From positions 3,782,001-3,846,000 of the forward strand of contig NZ_JNIF01000003.1 of NCBI RefSeq assembly GCF_000702445.1: 64,000 bases of DNA. The letters run 5' to 3'. This stretch comes from Bryobacter aggregatus MPL3. Its GTDB lineage: Bacteria; Acidobacteriota; Terriglobia; Bryobacterales; Bryobacteraceae. A model generated the notes under the pieces. The model had not been told where the DNA came from and made no database searches. It saw only the letters and a list, made by a program, of their open reading frames with translations. Shown in pieces: positions 9,975 through 17,441 of the stretch (the first letter of the stretch is position 1; each line of letters opens with the position of its first letter). A program made the translations under genes and the position numbers.

Positions 9975-11354
9975 TTGGACTGTACAACTCGGCCACCCGG
10001 CTATTCCCGTCTTGATCAACAGGGTCAGGTCTATCTCGATTACACTGGCGCTTCGCTCTACGCGGATTCGCAAATCGAGGAGCACCTGGCCCTCTTACGT
10101 AGCGGCGTTCTCGGCAACCCACATTCCGCCAATCCCACCTCGATCGCAATGACCAATCTCGTCGAGCGCACTCGCGCCGCGATTCTCGACTTCTTTCACG
10201 CCCCCAACTATCACGTTGTCTTTACCCAGAATGCGACCGGAGCTCTCAAGCTGGTGGGCGAGTCGTTTCCGTTTGAGAACGGCCAGTTACTGTTGAGCGC
10301 AGACAACCACAATTCTGTGAACGGTATGCGTGAGTTTGCCCGGAAACAGGCGAAGGTCTCCTATCTGCCGCTCGATTCCGATTTGCGCCTCCAGCCCGTT
10401 CGCTTTCCGCAGGTGGCCGCTCACAGTCTGTTTGCCTTTCCTGCGCAATCGAATTACACGGGAGTGCAGCACCCGCTTTCTCTCATTGGGGAGGCGCAGG
10501 AGAAGGGTTGGCGAGTGCTGCTGGACGCGGCCGCCTTTGTGCCCACAAACCGCCTCAATCTCACGGAGTACCAACCAGATTTCGTCTGCCTCTCGTTCTA
10601 TAAGATGTTCGGCTATCCCACGGGAATCGGCGCGTTGCTGATTCATAAAAACGCGATCGACATCCTGCGGCGTCCGTGGTTTGCCGGCGGTACGGTGAAG
10701 CTCGTCTCGGTGCAGGGGGAGTCGCACGCGCTCGCCAGTGGCGAGGCTGCCTTCGAGGATGGCACCTTGAATTATCTGGCGATTCCCGCCGTCGAGATCG
10801 GCCTGCGCCATCTCAAAACTTTGGGGCTCGGGGCGACAAGCGCCCGCGTTCAAGCCCTTACGGCGGCTACGCTTGAGCGTTTGCAGTCGCTCCGCCATCA
10901 GAATGGCAAGGCGCTGCTGCGGATCTATGGGCCGCAGGAGATGTTGATGCGCGGTTCCACCATCACCATGAACCTCTATGACCGGGACGGCATCCGCATC
11001 GACTTCCGGCGTGTGGAAGAACTGGCCGGACAACAGGGCATTTCCTTACGCGGTGGCTGCTTCTGCAACCCGGGCGCGAATGAATTTGCCGAGGAACTGA
11101 CGGAAGAAGACATGAGGGCTGGCTTCGCCGCCGATGTCGATGTCAGCTTGCCAGGCTTTATCCGCATGATGCAAACGAGGAATCCAGGTAAGAGTGCTGG
11201 CGCCATCCGCGCGTCGCTCGGCATCGCTTCGAATCAGGCCGACGTGGATGCCTTTCTGCGTTTCCTCGAAGGGTTCCTCGACCAAAGCCAAGCCAGTATC
11301 GGCACTGTGACCATTGAGGACAACGATTGCCGCATCATCCGCGACGGCGTTTGA
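9975..11354 (+). CDS. Class V aminotransferase, cysteine desulfurase/MoCo-sulfurase-like
   Basis: 459 residues of fold-type I PLP enzyme. It opens with VYLDYTGASLYADSQ, the usual start of molybdenum-cofactor sulfurase and SufS-like desulfurases. The PLP lysine is in CLSFYKMFGYPTG near residue 210, and a Cys-rich RGGCFCNPGANE near 360 fits the sulfur-handling loop of MoCo-sulfurase N-domains. No C-terminal MOSC domain is present, so it may act alone or on another acceptor. The only possible start is TTG at 9975: the frame contains the stop of the preceding esterase gene at 9969-9971 and has no ATG or GTG before the conserved region. The purines TAGGAG lie directly against the TTG. Translational coupling to the esterase is likely. 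Confidence 0.85.
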   Translation: MDCTTRPPGYSRLDQQGQVYLDYTGASLYADSQIEEHLALLRSGVLGNPHSANPTSIAMTNLVERTRAAILDFFHAPNYHVVFTQNATGALKLVGESFPFENGQLLLSADNHNSVNGMREFARKQAKVSYLPLDSDLRLQPVRFPQVAAHSLFAFPAQSNYTGVQHPLSLIGEAQEKGWRVLLDAAAFVPTNRLNLTEYQPDFVCLSFYKMFGYPTGIGALLIHKNAIDILRRPWFAGGTVKLVSVQGESHALASGEAAFEDGTLNYLAIPAVEIGLRHLKTLGLGATSARVQALTAATLERLQSLRHQNGKALLRIYGPQEMLMRGSTITMNLYDRDGIRIDFRRVEELAGQQGISLRGGCFCNPGANEFAEELTEEDMRAGFAADVDVSLPGFIRMMQTRNPGKSAGAIRASLGIASNQADVDAFLRFLEGFLDQSQASIGTVTIEDNDCRIIRDGV

Positions 11355-11355
11355 T

Positions 11356-12621
11356 CTAGACCGCAAGTGGCGGGGCGTCGAGGTCGATCACTCCATGCCG
11401 CGCGCCTTCATTCACTTCCGTAAAGAACTTGTGCATCCGGTCTGCATAGCCTGGCCAGAGCGTGTGTGCGAGTGTCGCCTGGCGGGCGCGGAATTCGATG
11501 ATGGCTGCCTTATTTTCTCTTCCTTGGTACTGCAATCGATCCATTCGATTGCCCAGTCCCGCTAAGCCACGCAGACGATGGCCCAGTTCGGGGTTCGAAT
11601 CCTCCCAGGTCGCGTTGTCAGCTCCACCCAGTGGATGAGCTGCGGCACTCAGCAGATCTCTGCCCACCAGCATGCCTCGCAGCCACTCGTTCCGCGTAAT
11701 CGGCAACAGGATCGGATTGTGTCCGAGCGCCCCTCGATCTGTGATCCTGCGCTCGATCAGTCTTCCCGCTGGGTCAATGCCGTGAGGCCCCATCGCCGGA
11801 ACATGAGCCATCACCTCCCGGCAGATGTAGGAAACCCACTGATCGGGGTGTTGGCGATAGTGGGTCTTCTCCACGCTAGGAAGATCGCTGAACAGCGCAC
11901 TGAACTTTGTCCGCGACATCAGGATGAACAGATACTTGGCCGCCCCCACGCCATTCTGACGCGGCGAATACCCACGCTGGAGATAGGTTGCAATCATCGT
12001 GACCAGACCACGCAATTTCGCGCTGGGGGTATGTCCGGCCCAGTTTGAATCCCGCAACTGACTCGGACGCAGGGTCACCTGCCGGATCACTCCTGAATAC
12101 AGTGCTGCTCCTCCGGTCGTTTCGGCGAAGAATTGCTTGGCGGCTCGCGAGTTCGGGTCTGACAGAATTCTCCACAACTTCCGAATCCGCGCCAGCCGAA
12201 TGCCACCAGTTACCTGCGGGATGGCTTCAATCGCTTTTCCACGAAGATCATGTTTAATATGGATGACAAATCGGTCTCTTGGCGCCAAAAATGTTCCTGG
12301 TGGAAAATCACGAGCCGTGAGAAAGCTTTGCATACGGCGCAAATTCATCATCGTGGTGAAGGTCAGGAGATCCGCCATCCGCGCCGTGAGCAGTAGTTTG
12401 CCCGCATCGCTTTCTTCCACTTGATCGACTACGTATTCGATCTCCGTCCCGTCCACCGTCATCGACCAGCCGAGCCCTGCTTTTACGACATAAGCCTTAG
12501 GGAACGAGGTGGTCAGCAGCCTCATCTGTGCTTCGTCACGAATCCCGGTGGTAGGCACGACTGCGTCATCTCGTAACCGATGAATATCCCAGCCCGTCGC
12601 AAACTCAAATCCTACCGCCAT
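11356..12621 (-). CDS. Orphan protein with amidoligase-like motifs
   Basis: 421 residues; not confidently recognised. The ATG at 12621 has AGAGGG about 5 nt upstream on the minus strand; a TTG start 11 codons earlier is less likely. There is no signal peptide or membrane segment. GFEFATGWDIH at the N-terminus, TEIEYVVDQVEE near residue 60 and IPQVTGGIRL near 130 resemble the spaced acidic beta-strand motifs of amidoligase/glutamine-synthetase-like proteins, some of which occur with toxins or secretion systems. The C-terminal two thirds are helical and Arg-rich. It is convergent with the aminotransferase gene (1 nt apart) and has its own AT-rich upstream region, so it is probably monocistronic. 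The functional assignment is inference. Confidence 0.5.
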   Translation of the reverse strand: MAVGFEFATGWDIHRLRDDAVVPTTGIRDEAQMRLLTTSFPKAYVVKAGLGWSMTVDGTEIEYVVDQVEESDAGKLLLTARMADLLTFTTMMNLRRMQSFLTARDFPPGTFLAPRDRFVIHIKHDLRGKAIEAIPQVTGGIRLARIRKLWRILSDPNSRAAKQFFAETTGGAALYSGVIRQVTLRPSQLRDSNWAGHTPSAKLRGLVTMIATYLQRGYSPRQNGVGAAKYLFILMSRTKFSALFSDLPSVEKTHYRQHPDQWVSYICREVMAHVPAMGPHGIDPAGRLIERRITDRGALGHNPILLPITRNEWLRGMLVGRDLLSAAAHPLGGADNATWEDSNPELGHRLRGLAGLGNRMDRLQYQGRENKAAIIEFRARQATLAHTLWPGYADRMHKFFTEVNEGARHGVIDLDAPPLAV

Positions 12622-12739
12622 CGCAGCCCTCTTTCTTGGATCACAGGATATCAAATGACTGTCGAATGAGCTGGTGGAATCCGATAAAATTTTTGACTTA
12701 TTTCCGATGATTTTTTGCGAGTTATCTGGGGAATTCGCC

Positions 12740-13192
12740 TTAGTGCTGGCTTGGCTGGTAAATTCCAGGAGTCAACTGGAAGGCCACTCCCAGCCGGTTC
12801 CAAAGGTTGATGGTCCCGATGGCTAAAGTCAGATTTGCCAGTTCTGTATCACTAAAATGAAGCCGGGTTGCTTCGAATAACTCCGTCGGAATGCTATGGA
12901 GTTTGGTGACGGCTTCTGTCCAGGCGAAGGCAGCCTTCTCCCGTTCTGTGAAGCCTGCGTATTCCCGCCAGACGCTGACCAGCGAAAGTCGCTGCTCGGT
13001 GTCGCCTCCCTGTCTGGCATCCTTCCAGTGCATGTCCGTGCAGTAGGCGCAGTGGTTCAGTTGCGAGGCTCGCAGATAGACCAAGTGTAGAAGCTGTGGT
13101 TCTAATCCACATCCGCTCAAATAACTGCTCAAGTCTCTAAGCTTCTGGTAGCCTTCCGGCGCTGCTTTTCTGACTATCAATCGATCGCTCAT
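12740..13192 (-). CDS. Carboxymuconolactone decarboxylase/AhpD-like protein
   Basis: 150 residues, all-helical. The diagnostic motif is NHCAYCTDMHWKDAR near residue 46, the CxxC...H proton-relay site of AhpD-type alkylhydroperoxidases. The tail GTINLWNRLGVAFQ is also typical of the family. Such proteins reduce peroxides or catalyse small lactone chemistry in the cytoplasm. Its start overlaps the stop of the upstream cupin gene (13189-13192), so the two are translationally coupled. The divergent MocR regulator at 13625 probably controls both. Confidence 0.9.
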   Translation of the reverse strand: MSDRLIVRKAAPEGYQKLRDLSSYLSGCGLEPQLLHLVYLRASQLNHCAYCTDMHWKDARQGGDTEQRLSLVSVWREYAGFTEREKAAFAWTEAVTKLHSIPTELFEATRLHFSDTELANLTLAIGTINLWNRLGVAFQLTPGIYQPSQH

Positions 13193-13578
13193 CTGGTGAT
13201 CTCCTTCCCCTTTTCGAGAATGACAATTGCTAGTACTTTGACCTCGCGGTCGGGTCGCGCGCTGGCAGACACAGTATGCCTGGCGCCTGGCGGTTCGTAG
13301 AAGGTCTCGCCCGCTTTGAGGACGAGCGGCGGATTGCCGTCTATGGCAAAGCGGAACTCTCCCTCGATGACGTAGCCGAGAACGAAGCCTCCATGCGAAT
13401 GAGGTGGAGAGCCGACGCCGGGCTGTGTCGTCACCGAGAGAAAGGCGGCCTCCCAGCCGTCAAATGGCGCCGGCAGTGGCTGTCTCTTCAGGACTTCGGC
13501 CTTTGTGCCGGAAGTCTGGGCCATTCCCGCAACCGAAGATAAGGCCAGCGTCGCAAGCAGATCGCGTCTGGTATTCAT
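13189..13578 (-). CDS. Cupin-domain protein with signal peptide
   Basis: 129 residues. The N-terminus MNTRRDLLATLALSSVAGMAQ has RR followed by a hydrophobic run and probably directs export. A single cupin barrel follows, with the first metal motif GSPPHSHGG...EGEFRF and the second GETFYEPPGARHTVSAS, so the His/Glu ligands are present. It is the first gene of a two-gene operon with the AhpD-like gene (4-nt overlap). Small exported cupins are often dioxygenase-like or binding proteins; the substrate is not evident. Its promoter must lie in the 46-nt gap shared with the MocR gene. Confidence 0.85.
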   Translation of the reverse strand: MNTRRDLLATLALSSVAGMAQTSGTKAEVLKRQPLPAPFDGWEAAFLSVTTQPGVGSPPHSHGGFVLGYVIEGEFRFAIDGNPPLVLKAGETFYEPPGARHTVSASARPDREVKVLAIVILEKGKEITR

Positions 13579-13613
13579 GTTCTGATGCTAGCGGCTGATT
13601 GGTACTCTGGATA

Positions 13614-13645
13614 GGTCCAATTCTGTGAAGTATAGTGGTCCAATT
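13614..13645. promoter_or_regulatory. Direct repeat GGTCCAATT, candidate MocR operator
   Basis: Two perfect copies of GGTCCAATT lie at 13614-13622 and 13637-13645, 23 bp start to start (about two helix turns), between the divergent cupin operon and the MocR gene. A related TGGTACT is at 13600-13606. MocR regulators such as GabR and PdxR bind direct repeats on one DNA face, so this is a natural candidate. The second copy lies within the first codons of the MocR gene if its GTG start is correct. Confidence 0.55.
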
Positions 13646-15046
13646 TCGACTGCCTTCCGGCCGCGTGTTGCCGGGCAAACGCTGAGCGATTGGCTCTATA
13701 CCGAGTTACGGCAGGCGATCCTCGAAGCTCGAATTCCCCGGGGCTGTGTGCTGCCACCAAGCCGGGAGCTTGCCTTGCAACTCGGGATTTCGCGAGGCGT
13801 GATCGTCCATGTCTTTGGGCAACTCCAGGAAGAGGGCTATCTGGTGGCAAGGGTGGGGGCTGGCACCAGCGTGGCCACCCAGGTTCCGGAAGATTTTCTC
13901 TCCTCCGCAAAGGTGTTTGTGCCTCCGTTGCCGGAAGAGACAGACCCGTTGTATCGGCGTCCGGTGCGCGCCTTTCGCACCATCGAACCTGGATTGGCCG
14001 AGTTTCCGGTGGAGACCTGGGCGAGAGTTGCGGGCCGCTGCATGCGCAAGATGAGCACGGCGATCCTGGCCGGAGGGGATGTGGCTGGCTATCTGCCATT
14101 GCGGGAAGCGATCGCCGCCTATCTTGGGGCCTCGCGGGGAGTGGCTTGCCACGCCGGACAGATCTTCATCACCTCAGGAACGCAGCAGTCCCTCGACTGT
14201 ATCGCCCGTGTGCTCACGCGTCCTGGCGACGCCCTGTGGATGGAAGATCCGGGTTACTCGGGTGCTGTGGATGCCTTTCGCCTTGCAGGCGCGAAGATCA
14301 TTCCGGTGCCGGTGGATGAGGAAGGGCTCAATGTGGATCGGGGCAGGGAAGTCTGCCGGAACCCACGGGCGATCTACCTCACTCCGGCGCATCAGTTTCC
14401 GCTCGGGGTGACGCTGAGTCTCGATCGCAAGATCGACCTCCTGCAGTACACCCGCAAGCAAGGGATCGCCGTGATCGAGGACGATTACGATAGCGAGTTC
14501 CGCTTCTCCGGGCGCCCCATTCCGGCAATGCGCGGATTGGCCTCCTCGGACCATGTCTTCCTCTTGGGCACCTTCAACAAGAGCCTTTTCCCGTCGCTGC
14601 GGCTGGCCTACATGGTGGTGCCGGATCCTTATCTCGATCCCATGCGCAAACTTCGCTTACAGGTGGAACGCTATCCGCCGGGCATCTCGCAAATCGTGCT
14701 GGCGAGTTTCCTGGAGGACGGTCATTACGGCAAGCATCTCCGTCGCATGCGAGAGATCTATGGCTCCCGGCTGGCTGCACTGCAAGCTGCAGTCCGGCGC
14801 TACTTAGAAGGCGTTCTGCGACTCCCGAACATCGAAGCCGGACTGAACACACCAGCCTTTCTCGAGAACGGAATGACTTCGACAGAAGCTCACGCACGCG
14901 CTACTGCAGCAGGTGTGGAGTGTTGGCCTCTGGATCAGTTCGCCCTTGCACGCCGGGATCTGCAAGGTCTCGTGCTTGGCTTTGCCGCGATTGATGAGAA
15001 AGCGATTCGCCGGGGAGTGCAGTTACTGGCGAGGGCGCTTTGTTAG
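13625..15046 (+). CDS. MocR-family PLP-dependent transcriptional regulator
   Basis: 473 residues. A GntR-type winged helix (about 20-90, with LPPSRELALQLGISRG) is joined to a full fold-type I aminotransferase domain (about 120-470). The PLP site is visible: TSGTQQSLD, EDDYDSEFRF with the pyridine-binding Asp, and the Schiff-base lysine in GTFNKSLFPSLR near residue 320. Members sense amino-compounds or vitamin B6 through PLP. The start is GTG at 13625, preceded only by a weak AGG. It is divergent from the cupin/AhpD-like operon with 46 nt between, which makes that operon the likely target. Confidence 0.92.
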   Translation: MKYSGPISTAFRPRVAGQTLSDWLYTELRQAILEARIPRGCVLPPSRELALQLGISRGVIVHVFGQLQEEGYLVARVGAGTSVATQVPEDFLSSAKVFVPPLPEETDPLYRRPVRAFRTIEPGLAEFPVETWARVAGRCMRKMSTAILAGGDVAGYLPLREAIAAYLGASRGVACHAGQIFITSGTQQSLDCIARVLTRPGDALWMEDPGYSGAVDAFRLAGAKIIPVPVDEEGLNVDRGREVCRNPRAIYLTPAHQFPLGVTLSLDRKIDLLQYTRKQGIAVIEDDYDSEFRFSGRPIPAMRGLASSDHVFLLGTFNKSLFPSLRLAYMVVPDPYLDPMRKLRLQVERYPPGISQIVLASFLEDGHYGKHLRRMREIYGSRLAALQAAVRRYLEGVLRLPNIEAGLNTPAFLENGMTSTEAHARATAAGVECWPLDQFALARRDLQGLVLGFAAIDEKAIRRGVQLLARALC

Positions 15047-15062
15047 ACTGAGCGGCTAACGG

Positions 15063-15200
15063 ATGAACTCACTCATCGCAATTTTCGCGCATTGGATTAC
15101 TGCCCATCGCATCAATCGCAAACTGGGGTGGGTGTCCTCTCTGCGGAAGTCCTCTTTCATCCAACTGGGTCTCCAAGCTCCGTTCGCAGAGCTGGTGTAA
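15063..15200 (+). pseudogene. Remnant of a duplicated small membrane-protein gene
   Basis: A 45-codon frame whose middle reads HRINRKLGWVSSLRKSS. This matches the C-terminal tail YRINRKLGWRPLRRKPSS of the intact protein encoded at 15231-15590, and the nucleotide similarity continues through both stop regions (compare 15105-15200 with 15496-15595). The N-terminal membrane segments are missing from this copy. The simplest reading is a tandem duplication in which the upstream copy has lost all but its last third. It could still be translated as a short peptide, but nothing supports a function. Confidence 0.65.
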
Positions 15201-15230
15201 GTACCCTTTTGTTAAGCTGGACTCTCTCGA

Positions 15231-15590
15231 ATGCCGTTCCTTCTGCCCTTATTCTTGATGTTCTGGTTTGTTGCTGGGCTCGGCGCGATGCTGTTTTCTC
15301 GTACCCGATGGCTTGGCTTCTATTTCATTTGTGTGCCGACGCTCGCTTTGCTGGGTTTCATTTTGACATTGATTGCGATGGTGCTAATCAGGAAGTGGCT
15401 TCCCGAGATCGAGGGCTGGCAGGAGCTATTGATGATGAATGGATTGTTCCTGACGGGCTTGGCGACCGGCTTTGCGCAGGGAGGCATTTGGGGGTGTTCT
15501 CTCGCCTATCGCATTAATCGCAAGCTCGGTTGGCGTCCTCTCCGTCGGAAGCCCTCTTCATCCAATGAGGGGTCGACGCTCCGCTCGTAA
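15231..15590 (+). CDS. Small integral membrane protein, unknown function
   Basis: 119 residues, unrecognised. Three hydrophobic segments are visible: residues 1-22 (MPFLLPLFLMFWFVAGLGAM), about 28-52 and about 70-90. A basic, cytoplasmic-looking tail of about 30 residues follows (RINRKLGWRPLRRK). The ATG at 15231 is the only sensible start, and no strong ribosome-binding site is seen. A truncated copy of its 3' end lies just upstream (15063-15200). The gene sits alone between the MocR and RidA genes. Confidence 0.6.
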   Translation: MPFLLPLFLMFWFVAGLGAMLFSRTRWLGFYFICVPTLALLGFILTLIAMVLIRKWLPEIEGWQELLMMNGLFLTGLATGFAQGGIWGCSLAYRINRKLGWRPLRRKPSSSNEGSTLRS

Positions 15591-15685
15591 GCCTGGTCAG
15601 ACAACCTACTGGCTTTGCCCTGCGGCGTTTTCTGGAACTGCGATTCTCACTCACCCCAAACCTTTTACAATCTCTAAAGACCCTC

Positions 15686-16126
15686 ATGACTCCACAAGAA
15701 ATCGCCGAAAGCCTCCACATCGTCTTTGAAAAGCAGACTCCCGGCTACCTCAACCTCGCCATCCGTTCTGGCAACCAGATCCTCAGCTCCGGCCATGTCA
15801 GCACGCTGAAGGGCAAGCTCGGCGCCGGTGTCTCGACGGAAGAAGGCTACGCCGCCGCCCGCGATTGCGTCGCCAAGATCTTGAACTCGGTCTGGAACAC
15901 GCACGGCACCCTCAACGGGCTCCGCGTCATCAAAGTCCTCGGCTGTGTGAACTCCACACCCGACTTCACAGACCAGCACCTCGTCATCAACGGCGCATCC
16001 GACCTGCTGCACCAGATCTTCGGCAAGACGGGCGACGGATTTCACGCCCGCTCCGCACTCGGCTTTGCATCGCTCCCCACCGGTGTGGCGGTCGAAGTTG
16101 AAGCGATCTTCGAAGTCCTTACTTAG
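15686..16126 (+). CDS. RidA/YjgF-family protein
   Basis: 146 residues. Family landmarks are GYLNLAIRSGNQILSSGHVS at the N-terminus and ARSALGFASLPTGVAVEVEA at the C-terminus, including the Arg that in RidA binds the carboxylate of enamine/imine substrates. Classical RidA deaminates reactive 2-aminoacrylate-type intermediates in the cytoplasm. This protein is longer than the 128-residue archetype and is closer to the YjgF-like subgroup, whose substrates are unknown. Its 3' end overlaps that of the convergent ArsC-like gene by 8 nt if the latter's frame is restored. Confidence 0.88.
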   Translation: MTPQEIAESLHIVFEKQTPGYLNLAIRSGNQILSSGHVSTLKGKLGAGVSTEEGYAAARDCVAKILNSVWNTHGTLNGLRVIKVLGCVNSTPDFTDQHLVINGASDLLHQIFGKTGDGFHARSALGFASLPTGVAVEVEAIFEVLT

Positions 16127-16477
16127 GCGGCGCCACCGCCATTGCCTTCCAGGTCTCAGCATCTTCCCCGACACTGAGCAGCTTGCCCCGCGAATCAACG
16201 GGAGCTTCAATAATTTGGGCTCTCGTTCGATGCGGGCAATCAGGTCCGAGTCCGGCACCCGCAGATACTTCAACCCCGATTCGGCAAAAGCCTTCCCCTC
16301 CGTATCGAGCAAGCTCTGCAGTCCGAATTTCGAGATGAAGCGGTTGATCTCTCCCGCCGCCATCGGCTTCTGTTTGAGGTCGACAAAATGGATCGAAACC
16401 CGTCGTTCTTTGAAAAAACGCTCGGCAGCCCTCGTCTCCTGCGAGCTCTTCACGCCAAAAATCTGAACACTAAGCAT
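16119..16477 (-). pseudogene. ArsC/Spx-like gene with a 1-nt frameshift and no catalytic Cys
   Basis: From the ATG at 16477 the frame encodes an ArsC/Spx thioredoxin-fold protein (MLSVQIFGVKSSQETRAAER..., then DLKQKPMAAGEINRF). At the C4 run 16186-16189 the family sequence moves to another frame. Adding one C there continues as GKLLSVGEDAETWKAMAVAP and stops at 16119, giving a normal 119-residue protein. Without the correction the frame runs on antisense to RidA as junk to 15674. Either a real frameshift or a homopolymer sequencing error would explain this. The site where ArsC/Spx carry the reactive Cys (CxxC or CxxS) reads VKSSQET, so even the restored protein would lack arsenate reductase chemistry. 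Confidence 0.75.
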
Positions 16478-16511
16478 CCTGTTTGATGATGCCAAATCGC
16501 AGAGCCTTCTT

Positions 16512-17330
16512 TCACGGCAGTTTCAAATCCAAATAGCTCAAGTAGAAAGCGGCCAGGCGATACGCCGTGTAGTAGTCGCTCATTTTGACCACAGACAGCT
16601 GATCTTTTGCCGTATGCAGAATCGAATAGCTTTCCTGCGTAATGGAGTGGATCGAGAGCACAGGAATCCCCAGGTTATGGAACGGATGCGTATCGTCGTC
16701 ACCCACCTTATCCACATCCACACGGTGCAGCGGAACCTCGATGGCCTTTGCGACCTCGGCCAGTCGCAGTACCAGGCTCGGCGTCGATCGGCTCACCCAG
16801 ACATTCACAGGCCCCATGCCCAGGCATTCGAGGTTCACCACGGCCTGAATCTTGGCTCGCTGTGCGGCGCTCAGTTTTTTGACGTAAGCCGTTGAGCCTA
16901 CCAGTCCACGCTCCTCAGCGGCAAAAGCAATAAAAACATAGGTATGTTTTCTTGTTTCGCCCTTCATCGACTGGTAAAGCGACGGGAGTAATGCTGTCCC
17001 CGTCCAGTCATCGACAATGCCCTGACCCCGCTCAATAAAATCATAATGTCCCCCCACCACAATGGTCGAATCGGTCTCGCCCGGTAAAGTGCAAATGACA
17101 TTCCCATAGTGTTTGTCGACCTTTTGCTCTTCGATCTCACAGGTCGCGCCTTGGAACAACTCGCGAATCACAGACTGCCGCTCTTTCATCGAGACAGTCC
17201 CACGCTCCAGTCGTTCCTTCACGACTTTTTCAGACATCACTTGGACCTTGAGACTTTGGCCAAAGCACGGAATACAACAAAGGGCAGCAGCCAGGATACA
17301 TTCACGCATTCGTTCAATTCTACGAAGCAT
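16512..17330 (-). CDS. Secreted M28-family zinc aminopeptidase
   Basis: 272 residues with a signal peptide (ECILAAALCCIPCFGQ). Translation may start at the ATG at 17330 or at the ATG at 17309; neither has a clear Shine-Dalgarno. The M28 metal site is readable: VVGGHYD near residue 98, VDDWTGT near 114, AAEERGLVG near 145 and VNLECLG near 170, with a later DDDTHPFH and SIHS contributing His/Asp. This fits a co-catalytic two-zinc aminopeptidase acting outside the cytoplasm on peptides. It lies 17 nt from the end of the restored frame region of the ArsC-like gene and is divergent from the TonB receptor gene at 17442. Confidence 0.88.
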   Translation of the reverse strand: MLRRIERMRECILAAALCCIPCFGQSLKVQVMSEKVVKERLERGTVSMKERQSVIRELFQGATCEIEEQKVDKHYGNVICTLPGETDSTIVVGGHYDFIERGQGIVDDWTGTALLPSLYQSMKGETRKHTYVFIAFAAEERGLVGSTAYVKKLSAAQRAKIQAVVNLECLGMGPVNVWVSRSTPSLVLRLAEVAKAIEVPLHRVDVDKVGDDDTHPFHNLGIPVLSIHSITQESYSILHTAKDQLSVVKMSDYYTAYRLAAFYLSYLDLKLP

Positions 17331-17441
17331 TGGCGCGATTCGAATGCGGATGCTAATCTATCTGTAATCCAAGTCTCGCCTTTGGAGCCACGTTTTCGCT
17401 CAGGCAAATCCAAAAATTGATTCCTCTACGGGGGGCTATTT

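Noticed and set aside
15674-16118. C-terminal half of the long minus-strand frame opposite RidA
   Set aside because: This part exists only because the ArsC-like gene has lost its frame; it mirrors RidA codons and has no family features.
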